Shown piece after piece: positions 12,880 to 19,902 of a stretch of 36,536 bases of DNA. Both the position numbers and the translations under genes were made by a program. The notes under the pieces were generated by a model that did no database searches, was not told the origin of the DNA, and saw only the letters and a program-made list of their open reading frames with translations. The stretch comes from Gemmatimonadales bacterium (lineage in GTDB: Bacteria > Gemmatimonadota > Gemmatimonadetes > Longimicrobiales > Gaopeijiaceae). The DNA is taken from contig REED01000071.1 of NCBI GenBank assembly GCA_007695225.1, positions 1-36,536 of the forward strand, written 5' to 3'. Position 1 is the stretch's first letter. Each line of letters begins with the position of its first letter.

Positions 12880-14984
12880 TTCCGCCCCTCCTGGAGCGCT
12901 ACCGGGAGACCCTGGGCCCCGGGGATCGTTGGATCCTGGCCGGAGGGTTCCTCCTTCCCTCCCTGGGAGCTCTCCTCCTCCCCCAGCACCCGGCTGGAGC
13001 GCTTGTGTGGCTGCTCCTCCTCTTCCCCATCTTCCTCCTCTCCTATATGGGAGGATGGCGGGGGACGGCGATAGGCATCGCCATCGGGCTGGGGATCCTC
13101 TTCGTAACCCAGATCCTGCTGGTGGGCCCGGAGCGTCCGCCGTCCCCCCTCCTTCCATGGGTGATGGGAGGCCTCCTGCTCCTGGGACCGGGACTGGGGT
13201 GGATGCTGGAGCGGATCCGAAGGGACGAAGGAGACGTGGAGAGCCTGGCCCTCACCGATCCCATGACGGGCCTTCCCAACCAGCGACACGCCCGGGTCTT
13301 CCTGGAAACGGTCTTCGGGGGTGCGGAACGGGGCCGTCCCATGGCGGTGGTCGTCTTCGACATGGACGAGTTGGATGCCTACAACCGGCACTACGGAAGG
13401 ACCGCCGGTGACGAGGCCCTCAAGGAATTCGCCCGTTTCCTGGGAGGACAGACCCGGAGGATGAATCTCTCGGCAAGGCTGGGAGGGGAGGAGTTTCTCT
13501 CGGTCATGGTCGACTCCGACGACGATGGGGCCCGAGCCTTCGCGGAACGCATGCGGGAGGCCTTCGCGGCCAACCGGCTTACAAGGAGTGCCCTTACCGT
13601 ATCCGCAGGGGTCGCCGCCTACCACCCCAGCATGCGGAATCCCGACGAACTCGTGGCGGCAGCAGACCTTGCCCTCCACCGAGCCAAGCGAGAGGGTCGG
13701 AACCGGGTGCGGGTCTTCGGCCGGGACATGGGACCCCTGGGGACGCCACGCTCCGACCCGGAGCCCGTCGGCCTGGACCTCCAGAATCCGGCTGAGACGG
13801 AGGAGGGGCGCGATCCCTTCCACAGCTCGTCGCGGGCCACACGCTGGGCCTACCCGAGAGCGGATTCAGAGATCGGAAGAACCCCTCCATCCCCGGACCT
13901 GCTCCCCCGCCCGACCCTTGAATACGGACGGGGCCGAAAAGTCCTCCTCCTGATCCGGGACGAGACCATGGCCCGGACCACCGGAGGATATCTGGAGCGG
14001 GAAGGGTTCGTCCTCCGCAGAGAGACCGATGCATCGGAAGCCATTCGGGCCCTGGGCGAAGAGTTCGACGTGGTACTCACAGATCTACCGGGGTCGGCGT
14101 TCTCTGGGATGGAGTTCATCCAGGCCGTGAAGTCGCGGTGGCCCGCCACGCAAATCCTGGTGATCGCCGAGGCCCAGGACGCCCAGAGCGCCGCAGATGC
14201 CCTCGCCGCCGGCGCCGACCGGTTCCTTTTCACCCCGGTCCGGATGCGGTCGCTCCAGTCCCTCATGGTGGATGTCCTGGCCCGGCGCGACCGGATGCTG
14301 GAAGCCCGGCGGGACCGGAATCGGCTGGCAGAAGGGGACGGCAACGAACTGCGTCGCCCCCTTCTCCGAGGACTTCTCTCCCTGGTTCGAACCCAGGAAC
14401 TGCGGGATCCCTTCACCCGGGGACATGGCCGGCGGGTGGCGGACTACAGCCTGGCGATTCTGGATCAACTGGGATCGGAAGGACGCAGCATCGACCCCGA
14501 GCGGCTACGCCTGGCCTGCTGGGTCCACGACCTGGGTAAGATCGAGGTACCCAAGGCCATCCTCAACAAGGCCGGGGCCCTTTCCCCCGAGGAGTTCGAC
14601 CGGATCCGGGCCCACCCCGAAACGGGAAGAACGCTTCTCACTCCACTCCTGGGAGACGAACTGGTCCTGGCCGTCACCGGATGGCACCACGAGCGATGGG
14701 ACGGTTCCGGCTACCCGGATGGCCTCTCCGGCGAGGCCATCCCCCTGGCGGCGCGAATCGTGGCGATGACCGGCGCCCTGGACGCCATGACCAGCGCCCG
14801 GGCCTACCGACCCGGCCTCGCCTGGGCGGATGCCGTGCGCCAGATCCGGGATCGAGCCGGCTCCCATTTCGACCCCGGGCTCGTGGAGCCCTTCAACGCA
14901 GCCCTCCCCACCCTCCGGCGCCTCTTCGAGCAGAACCCACCCCCTCCTGCCCTGGTCTCGCCCGAGGACCGATCGGAGGATTGA
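12876..14984 (+). CDS. Membrane-bound GGDEF-receiver-HD-GYP cyclic-di-GMP enzyme
   Basis: This 702-residue protein predicts both synthesis and breakdown of c-di-GMP. Four hydrophobic segments lie within residues 19-110. The GGDEF domain (about 115-283) has FDMDELDAYN, TAGDEAL and an intact GGEEF at 203-207; the usual inhibitory RxxD site reads RRMN, so product inhibition is probably weakened. After a linker, a receiver-like domain (about 354-470) keeps the aspartate (LTDLP, D403) and acidic pair (D362/E363). It lacks the conserved Thr (Ala at 431) and Lys (Thr at 453), suggesting a pseudo-receiver. The HD-GYP domain (about 495-685) keeps H517, HD 551-552, K555, H580, HH 604-605, the DGSGYP motif and D636, so phosphodiesterase activity is expected. 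The ATG at 12876 overlaps a mini-ORF stop. The gene is divergent from the M56-TonB gene. Confidence 0.93.
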   Translation: MIPPLLERYRETLGPGDRWILAGGFLLPSLGALLLPQHPAGALVWLLLLFPIFLLSYMGGWRGTAIGIAIGLGILFVTQILLVGPERPPSPLLPWVMGGLLLLGPGLGWMLERIRRDEGDVESLALTDPMTGLPNQRHARVFLETVFGGAERGRPMAVVVFDMDELDAYNRHYGRTAGDEALKEFARFLGGQTRRMNLSARLGGEEFLSVMVDSDDDGARAFAERMREAFAANRLTRSALTVSAGVAAYHPSMRNPDELVAAADLALHRAKREGRNRVRVFGRDMGPLGTPRSDPEPVGLDLQNPAETEEGRDPFHSSSRATRWAYPRADSEIGRTPPSPDLLPRPTLEYGRGRKVLLLIRDETMARTTGGYLEREGFVLRRETDASEAIRALGEEFDVVLTDLPGSAFSGMEFIQAVKSRWPATQILVIAEAQDAQSAADALAAGADRFLFTPVRMRSLQSLMVDVLARRDRMLEARRDRNRLAEGDGNELRRPLLRGLLSLVRTQELRDPFTRGHGRRVADYSLAILDQLGSEGRSIDPERLRLACWVHDLGKIEVPKAILNKAGALSPEEFDRIRAHPETGRTLLTPLLGDELVLAVTGWHHERWDGSGYPDGLSGEAIPLAARIVAMTGALDAMTSARAYRPGLAWADAVRQIRDRAGSHFDPGLVEPFNAALPTLRRLFEQNPPPPALVSPEDRSED

Positions 14985-15116
14985 AACCATTCCACCCCGG
15001 CCCTCGTCGGAGAGGAACAGGCCCAGGCACTTCATGACACCCCAGCCCGATGGAGCGAGGCTTCCCGTCTCTATCGGAAGGCGGCGGGGCTTCGGGCGGA
15101 CGACGACGATCAGAAG

Positions 15117-15389
15117 GTGAGCGCGCTGCGCATGGCCGCCTGGACCGCCCACTATGCCGGGCGAGCCCGGGAAGCCCTGGAGCATGCAGAGGCTGCGGGT
15201 CGACTTTCTCTCAGGCGCGGCGACCTCGTCCAGGCCGGGGAGGCCCTGGCCGATGCCGCCCATCTCGCCCGGGCCCTGGGCCAGGCCGATCGGGCCGAGA
15301 CCCTGGCGCAGGAGGTCCGGCTCCTGCCGGGGTCTCCATTCCTTGGCGACGGGGAGCGAGAGGCCCTCCTGGAACGGATCCAGGCATAG
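15117..15389 (+). CDS. Helical-repeat (TPR-like) ORF lacking an upstream start
   Basis: From the GTG at 15117 it encodes 90 residues of amphipathic, Ala/Arg-rich paired helices (AHYAGRAREALEHAEAAGR; AGEALADAAHLARALGQADR), like tetratricopeptide repeats. The same frame is open and equally repeat-like for 44 more codons upstream (EEQAQALHDTPARWSEASRL, YRKAAGLRADDDDQ). That stretch has no ATG, GTG or TTG and runs straight from the TGA of the GGDEF/HD-GYP gene, in the same frame. Either the true N-terminus has been lost, the protein starts late at GTG without a ribosome site, or the TGA is read through. A strong hairpin follows the stop. No specific function can be assigned. Confidence 0.5.
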   Translation: MSALRMAAWTAHYAGRAREALEHAEAAGRLSLRRGDLVQAGEALADAAHLARALGQADRAETLAQEVRLLPGSPFLGDGEREALLERIQA

Positions 15390-15396
15390 AAAGCCC

Positions 15397-15443
15397 CTCT
15401 GCCTCCCCGGCTCCGGTCTTGACCACGAGCCGGGGAGGCGGAG
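15397..15443 (+). terminator. Long GC-rich hairpin after the c-di-GMP gene region
   Basis: GCCTCCCCGGCTC (15401-15413) pairs perfectly with GAGCCGGGGAGGC (15427-15439) around a 13-base loop. The stem extends to about 17 pairs with one G-U. It begins eight bases after the helical-repeat ORF stop. No T-run follows, so it is terminator-like rather than canonical. Confidence 0.6.
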
Positions 15444-15506
15444 GTTACAGGGAGCCGGGCGGGACACCCCTTCGATCGCTCCCCCCTCCCCCACCCCCTC
15501 CCTGGT

Positions 15507-16088
15507 ATGGCACCTCTCCGGATCGTCGGGCTCGCCCTGGGGGCCTTCGCCCTCCTCCTCATCACCATCCTGGCCATCGGGTTCCTCCTGCCATCGGACT
15601 GGAGCGCCCAGCGCGATGCCTGGATCGACGCCCCTCCCGAGGAGGTCTTCCCCTACCTTCACCGGGCCGAGGCATGGCAGCTCTGGACCCCCTCTCCCGA
15701 GGCGGGAGTGGAGCTATTCGGGCCGGATGCGGGCGTGGGATCCGGACGTCGGTGGGATGACCCGGGCTACGGGAAGGGGGAGTTCGTAATCCTTGAAGCG
15801 ACCCCGAACGAAAGGGTGGCCTACCGCGTGGAAGTGGAGGGCGGCTCCATCGTCATCCAGGGGTGGCTGGAACTGACGTCCGAGGGAGCCGGCACCCGGG
15901 TGGAATGGCAGGAGGTGGGGGACTTCGGCTGGAATCCACTGCTGGGATATCTGTCCGGCCGCATGGGTGACCTGCAGGGAGGTCAGCTGGACGCGTCGCT
16001 GAGCTTCCTTCGGGCGCTGGTGGAGGAGGGAGAGGCCCTGGGGACGGCGGAAGGCAGGATGGAACCCAGAGAGAGCGAATCCCGGTAG
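15507..16088 (+). CDS. Membrane-anchored SRPBCC-fold (polyketide cyclase/START-like) protein
   Basis: This 193-residue protein has an N-terminal transmembrane anchor (about 5-27, VGLALGAFALLLITILAIGF). One SRPBCC/Bet v1-like domain (about 33-180) follows with typical segments DAPPEEVFPYLHRAEAWQLW, GSGRRWDDPGYGKGEF and LTSEGAGTRVEWQEVGDFGW. Such domains bind hydrophobic ligands in a deep cavity; the family is diverse and the ligand here is unknown. The C-terminal tail is short and charged. The ATG at 15507 is the natural start just before the anchor, although no ribosome site is evident. It converges on rho, with 65 bases between stop codons that contain a weak hairpin at about 16110-16125. 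Confidence 0.82.
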   Translation: MAPLRIVGLALGAFALLLITILAIGFLLPSDWSAQRDAWIDAPPEEVFPYLHRAEAWQLWTPSPEAGVELFGPDAGVGSGRRWDDPGYGKGEFVILEATPNERVAYRVEVEGGSIVIQGWLELTSEGAGTRVEWQEVGDFGWNPLLGYLSGRMGDLQGGQLDASLSFLRALVEEGEALGTAEGRMEPRESESR

Positions 16089-16153
16089 ACACACCCCGGC
16101 GGGGCTGTCCAGGGCAAGCTCCCCGAGGGGCTCCTGGCCGGGCGAAGCCTTCC

Positions 16154-17296
16154 TCACCCCTTCAGGGAGGCCCGACTCATTTCCAGAAGTTCCGCGTTGG
16201 TGACCGTCCGCTTCAGGACCCCGAGGAGTTCGTTCATGGCCTCGGACGGTCCCATCCCTGAGAACTGCCGGCGAAGGGCCCGGGAGAGGAGGAGGGCGTC
16301 ATCCTCCAAGAGGAGCTCCTCCTTTCGGGTGGCGGAGGCGACCAGGTCGATGGCGGGGAAGATCCGACGGTCCGCCAACTCCCGGGAAAGGACCAGTTCG
16401 CTGTTCCCCGTCCCCTTGAACTCTTCGAAGATCACCTGATCCATCCGGGATCCGGTATCCACCAGGGCCGTGGCCACGATGGTGAGGGACCCCCCTCCTC
16501 TCACCTTCCTCGCACTTCCCAGGAGCCGCTTCGGACGCTCCAGGGCCGTGGCGTCCAGCCCCCCGCTCAGGGTTCGGCCACTCCCTTCCTCCGACGTGTT
16601 GAACGCCCGGGCAAGGCGAGTGATGGAGTCCAGGATGATGACGACGTCCTGGCCCATCTCCACCCGGCGGCGCGCCCGCTCAATGGTCATCTCCGCCAGC
16701 GCAACGTGGCGATCGGCGGGGAAGTCGAAGGAGGAAGCCACTACCTCTCCGAACCCGCAGACCTCCATCTCGGTGATCTCTTCGGGACGCTCATCCACCA
16801 GTAGGATGAAGAGGTGGCATTCCGGGTGGTTCGTGACGATCCCCTCCGCCACCCGCTGCAGCACCGTGGTCTTCCCCGCCTTGGCCGGAGCCACGATCAT
16901 GGCCCGCTGCCCCTTTCCGAAGGGACAGAAGAGGTCGATAACCCGGTTGGTGTAGTCCAGGTGACCGCCATGCCCGCGGATCCCGCATTCCAGCTTGAGC
17001 TGCTCGTCGGGGTGCATGGCGCTGAGGCGGTCGAAGAGGGGGCGGTTCTTCGCGTCCTCAGGAGGACACCCGTTCACCATCTCCAACCGCTGGAGTGGCG
17101 GAGCTTTCCCGCTTTTGGGGCGCCCGCCCGCCACGCCCGAGAGCTCATCTCCGGTGCGGAGGCCGAATCGATTGATCAGCTTTCCGCTTACGTAGATGTC
17201 CTCGTGCCCGGGAACGAAGCCCGATTCCTTTCTTCGAATGAATCCTGAGCCACTGGAGAGTACCTCCAGCACACCCAACCATCGATCATCTGTCAC
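16154..17296 (-). CDS. rho: Transcription termination factor Rho, short form lacking the N-terminal helical domain
   Basis: Rho is a hexameric RNA/DNA helicase that terminates transcription. The 380-residue product starts directly with the cold-shock-like RNA-binding domain ([40 protein letters not shown]). It continues with the RecA-like ATPase: P-loop APAKAGKTT (136-144), Walker [18 protein letters not shown]-loop region [12 protein letters not shown] and EEFKGTGN, and [14 protein letters not shown] with the arginine finger. GTG 17296 is the start, because an in-frame TGA occurs two codons upstream, so the about 45-residue Rho_N domain of E. coli is truly absent. The E. coli RNA-stacking GFGF motif reads GSGF, with one aromatic residue missing. 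The leader is structured. It may be the only Rho or a paralogue. Confidence 0.95.
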   Translation of the reverse strand: MTDDRWLGVLEVLSSGSGFIRRKESGFVPGHEDIYVSGKLINRFGLRTGDELSGVAGGRPKSGKAPPLQRLEMVNGCPPEDAKNRPLFDRLSAMHPDEQLKLECGIRGHGGHLDYTNRVIDLFCPFGKGQRAMIVAPAKAGKTTVLQRVAEGIVTNHPECHLFILLVDERPEEITEMEVCGFGEVVASSFDFPADRHVALAEMTIERARRRVEMGQDVVIILDSITRLARAFNTSEEGSGRTLSGGLDATALERPKRLLGSARKVRGGGSLTIVATALVDTGSRMDQVIFEEFKGTGNSELVLSRELADRRIFPAIDLVASATRKEELLLEDDALLLSRALRRQFSGMGPSEAMNELLGVLKRTVTNAELLEMSRASLKG

Positions 17297-17363
17297 GGTT
17301 CATCAGGGGGGGGTAAGTCCGTGAAGTCGGCGGATTCCGGAGTGACTCCCCGGACCTGCGCCA

Positions 17364-17390
17364 GGAACCCCGAGGAAAGGTAGGGGTTCC
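17364..17390 (-). promoter_or_regulatory. Hairpin in the rho leader
   Basis: GGAACCCC (17364-17371) and GGGGTTCC (17383-17390) form a perfect 8-pair stem with an 11-base loop, about 70 bases upstream of the rho start and on the predicted rho transcript. A second inverted repeat, GGAGT-G-ACTCC, lies near 17338-17348. Known: rho genes in several bacteria are autoregulated by premature termination in the leader. That role is inferred here. Confidence 0.4.
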
Positions 17391-17408
17391 GGGAAAAGAC
17401 CACTCTAC

Positions 17409-17437
17409 AGCCTACACCGGAACGGCGCTCGGGACAA
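17409..17437 (-). promoter_or_regulatory. Possible rho promoter
   Basis: The minus strand reads TTGTCC (17437-17432), a 17-base spacer and TAGGCT (17414-17409). Spacing is ideal and hexamer matches are moderate (4/6 and 3/6). The predicted transcript would start near 17402, leaving a leader of about 106 bases that contains the hairpin at 17364-17390. Confidence 0.35.
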
Positions 17438-17487
17438 GGGAGCCCTCGAAACCGCCGGTTGGCTTCCCTCCCTTCCAACGAGACCCC

Positions 17488-17613
17488 ATGACCGAGCCCC
17501 CTGAATCCGAGACGCGCGCACCGACACTCTCCCGCCTCCTCCTGGTGGCCTCCCCCTTCCTGCTCCTGGCCCTCCTCTTCGGGCTGGATCGTTGCAGCGG
17601 CTCCGGCGGGTAA
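17488..17613 (+). CDS. Possible 41-residue single-pass membrane protein
   Basis: ATG 17488 to TAA 17613 encodes a short polar N-terminus (MTEPPESETRAPTLSR), one strongly hydrophobic segment (LLLVASPFLLLALLFGL) and a tail DRCSGSGG. It sits divergently from rho and convergent with hutH, in otherwise empty sequence. No ribosome site is obvious. The clean polar/hydrophobic/polar layout argues for a real micro-protein, but chance cannot be excluded in GC-rich DNA. Confidence 0.35.
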   Translation: MTEPPESETRAPTLSRLLLVASPFLLLALLFGLDRCSGSGG

Positions 17614-17687
17614 CCGGCGGATCTCCTGAACCCGGGGACACGGACTCGACGGCGGGAGGGTAGGTGGGAGAAGGGGAAACAGGCCGC

Positions 17688-19223
17688 TCACCCTTCCCGT
17701 TCCTCCCGGTAGCGATGCGGGGGAACCAGCTTCCCCTTGTGCACGGCGGCCCTTAGGCGAGCGAGATCCGGTGCCGGACTCCGATCCCCTTCCAGTGCCG
17801 CCACCCGGGTCCTCACCTGTGCGTGAATCCACTCCACACCCCGCCCCGCCCGGAGGGGACGGCGGAACTCGATCCCCTGGGCAGCGGCCATGAGTTCCGC
17901 TGCCACCACCGCTTCAAGAAGGTCCACCGCCCTCCGGGCCTTCCGCGCCGCAGCGAGACCCATGGACACGTGGTCCTCCTGGTTGGCGGAGGTGGGAACC
18001 GAGTCCACCGACACCGGGTGCGCCAGGACGCGGAGTTCGGCCAGGAGGTCCACCACCGTCACCTGGAGGATCATGAGCCCGGAATGGCGCCCCGGAGAGG
18101 CCGGTGTCAAGAAGGGAGGAAGCCCCGACAGGTCCGGGTTCAGGAGGCGCTCCAGCCGCCGCTCCGAGATGGCGGCGAGATCGGCCATGGCGATGCAGAG
18201 GAAATCCAGGGCCTGGGCCACGATCTGGGCGTGGAAATTCCCGGCGCTCACCACCGACCCCGTCTCCGGGAAGAGGAGGGGGTTGTCGGTGGCGGAGTTG
18301 GCCTCCCGGCTCAGGATCCCCCGGGCGTAGCCCAACACCGAACGGGCCGCCCCGTGGACCTGGGGCATGCATCGGAGGGAATAGGCGTCCTGGACCCTGG
18401 GATCCCCCTTCCGATGGGACTCCCGGATCTCCGATTCGGCCAGGAGGCCCCGCAACCGGGCGGCGGACTCCGCCTGTTCCGGATGGGGCCGGACCTCTTG
18501 AACCTCCCGGCGGAACGCCTCAGGGGTCCCCAGGAGGGCCTCCAGGCTCATGGCTCCCGCCCCCTCCAGGGTCTCCAGAGCCCGCATGGCCCGGTGCCAG
18601 ACGAGGATCCCCAGGGCGGTGGTGGCCTGGGTCCCGTTGATGAGGGCGAGACCTTCCTTGGCCTCAAGGCGCAGGGGAGGGAGTTCCTCCTCGGCCAGGA
18701 CCTCGGCGGCAGGCCGGGGCGGGCGGGCGGGACCGGCCAGGAATTCTCCCTCACCAATAAGTGGGAGGGCCATGTGGGCCAGGGGGGCCAGGTCGCCGCT
18801 GGCCCCCACCGAGCCGGCTTCCGGAATGGCAGGGTGCATCCCTCGGTTGAGATGGAGGAGGATCCGGTCCACCACCATCGGACGGATCCCGGAATTCCCC
18901 CGGGCCAGGGCGTTGGCCCGAAGGAGGAGGAGGACCCGGACCTCCTGGTCCGAGAGGAGGGGGCCCACGCCGGCAGCGTGGCTCCGGAGGAGGTTGTGCT
19001 GCAGTTCCTCTCGGTGCGACTCGGGGACGGGCACATCGGCGAGCCGACCGAAGCCCGTGGTGACGCCGTAGATCACCTCGCCGGAGGCCACCTTCTCCTC
19101 CACCAGCTCCCGGGACCGGCCCATGGCGGCACGGGCCTCGGGGGCGAGCGCTACCTCCACCTCCGCTGCCGCCACCCGCTCCACGTCCGCCAGCGTCAGC
19201 GACCTCCCATCGATCCTCAGCAT
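17688..19223 (-). CDS. hutH: Histidine ammonia-lyase
   Basis: HutH deaminates histidine to urocanate, the first step of histidine catabolism, using the autocatalytic MIO group. The 511-residue product has the family length. It shows the catalytic tyrosine segment IYGVTTGFG (Y52), SHAAGVG, RANALARGNSG, the MIO triad ASG (141-143, in GSVGASGDLAPLAH) and the downstream INGTQ, SATDNPLLF and GNFHAQ motifs. The ATG at 19223 is selected over the longer frame (to 19304) because GGGGAGGGGAG directly precedes it and MLRIDGRSLTLADV matches family N-termini. No other hut genes are in the window. It follows the tRNA operon, separated by a terminator. A related tyrosine or phenylalanine ammonia-lyase role is less likely but cannot be excluded. 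Confidence 0.93.
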   Translation of the reverse strand: MLRIDGRSLTLADVERVAAAEVEVALAPEARAAMGRSRELVEEKVASGEVIYGVTTGFGRLADVPVPESHREELQHNLLRSHAAGVGPLLSDQEVRVLLLLRANALARGNSGIRPMVVDRILLHLNRGMHPAIPEAGSVGASGDLAPLAHMALPLIGEGEFLAGPARPPRPAAEVLAEEELPPLRLEAKEGLALINGTQATTALGILVWHRAMRALETLEGAGAMSLEALLGTPEAFRREVQEVRPHPEQAESAARLRGLLAESEIRESHRKGDPRVQDAYSLRCMPQVHGAARSVLGYARGILSREANSATDNPLLFPETGSVVSAGNFHAQIVAQALDFLCIAMADLAAISERRLERLLNPDLSGLPPFLTPASPGRHSGLMILQVTVVDLLAELRVLAHPVSVDSVPTSANQEDHVSMGLAAARKARRAVDLLEAVVAAELMAAAQGIEFRRPLRAGRGVEWIHAQVRTRVAALEGDRSPAPDLARLRAAVHKGKLVPPHRYREEREG

Positions 19224-19281
19224 CTCCCCTCCCCAGCGGTCGCGTCGGAGGGCGGCGGGGTCCAAGCCGGCCCCCCCCATG

Positions 19282-19318
19282 AACGAAACGGCGGGGCGTC
19301 CCATGGGACTCCCCGCCG
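19282..19318 (-). terminator. Intrinsic terminator of the tRNA operon
   Basis: The minus-strand stem CGGCGGGG/CCCCGCCG (19311-19318 with 19289-19296) encloses GTCCC-AT-GGGAC with one mismatched pair, about 13 pairs in all. TTTCGTT follows (19288-19282). It lies 64 bases after tRNA-Cys and upstream of hutH, so hutH probably has its own promoter or depends on readthrough. Confidence 0.75.
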
Positions 19319-19381
19319 CTCGTGTTTCGGGTGTTTCGGTTCCGGAGTCATGGGTTCACCCCTGGGCCGGAAGCCATCGAG

Positions 19382-19452
19382 AGGCGCCGCCCGGATTCGA
19401 ACCGGGGATCGAGGATTTGCAGTCCTCTGCCTTACCACTTGGCCACGGCGCC
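19382..19452 (-). tRNA. tRNA-Cys (anticodon GCA)
   Basis: A 71-base cloverleaf is present. Acceptor arms GGCGCCG/CGGCGCC, a D-arm with AAGTGGTAA, anticodon stem GAGGA/TCCTC with loop CTGCAAA, and T-arm CCCGG-TTCGAAT-CCGGG are all visible. Discriminator U73 is typical for cysteine. CCA is not encoded. It is co-transcribed downstream of tRNA-Gly. Confidence 0.97.
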
Positions 19453-19507
19453 GAGAATGGAAGGGGGGAGGTTCTGCCTGAAGGCAAGAAACCTCCCCCG
19501 TACTGAG

Positions 19508-19580
<73 letters not shown>

Positions 19581-19676
19581 GAGATGCGACGGCCCGAGCT
19601 TCCTCGAACTTCCCGGGACCCACCCCGGGACCGCGCCCTGCAAAACGGAAGGCCACGCCGATCCTTCCGAGCAAAA

Positions 19677-19705
19677 ACGCTACCCCGTTCAGAGGCCAAT
19701 GTCAA
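19677..19705 (-). promoter_or_regulatory. tRNA-Gly/Cys operon promoter
   Basis: The minus strand reads consensus TTGACA (19705-19700), a 17-base spacer and TAGCGT (19682-19677). Transcription would begin near 19670, about 90 bases before tRNA-Gly. A perfect -35 and spacing support it; the -10 is weaker. Confidence 0.7.
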
Positions 19706-19902
19706 GGCGAGGACACGTTCTTTCCGCCCTGCCCCCCCCCAATGGTGTTCACCCCGGAGAGCCGCCCCCTTATGTTACCGGGTTGTGCATCCTCTTATAC
19801 CCTTCGAGTCTGCCCATGGCCCACCCCACCGCGTCGCCCCTCACCCCAGGGCCGGACCCTCGCACGGGCTCCGGGAAGGGTCCCCGATTCCCCTTCCTCC
19901 CG
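19706..19902. other. Intergenic stretch between tRNA promoter and outer-membrane protein gene
   Basis: No gene is evident. A locally AT-rich CTTATACCC (about 19793-19801) could be part of a plus-strand -10 for the downstream gene, but no matching -35 at proper distance is clear. Longer starts of the downstream gene (19699, 19816) would extend into this stretch with non-signal-like sequence. Confidence 0.35.

Noticed and set aside
16089..16153. Terminator between the SRPBCC gene and rho
   Set aside because: Only a weak 6-pair stem with a G-U pair is present and no T-run, so it was not listed as a feature.
17293..17832. A 179-codon minus-strand frame upstream of rho that might supply the missing Rho N-terminal domain
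   Set aside because: It overlaps rho's first bases in another frame, resembles no helical Rho_N domain, and an in-frame stop precedes the rho GTG.
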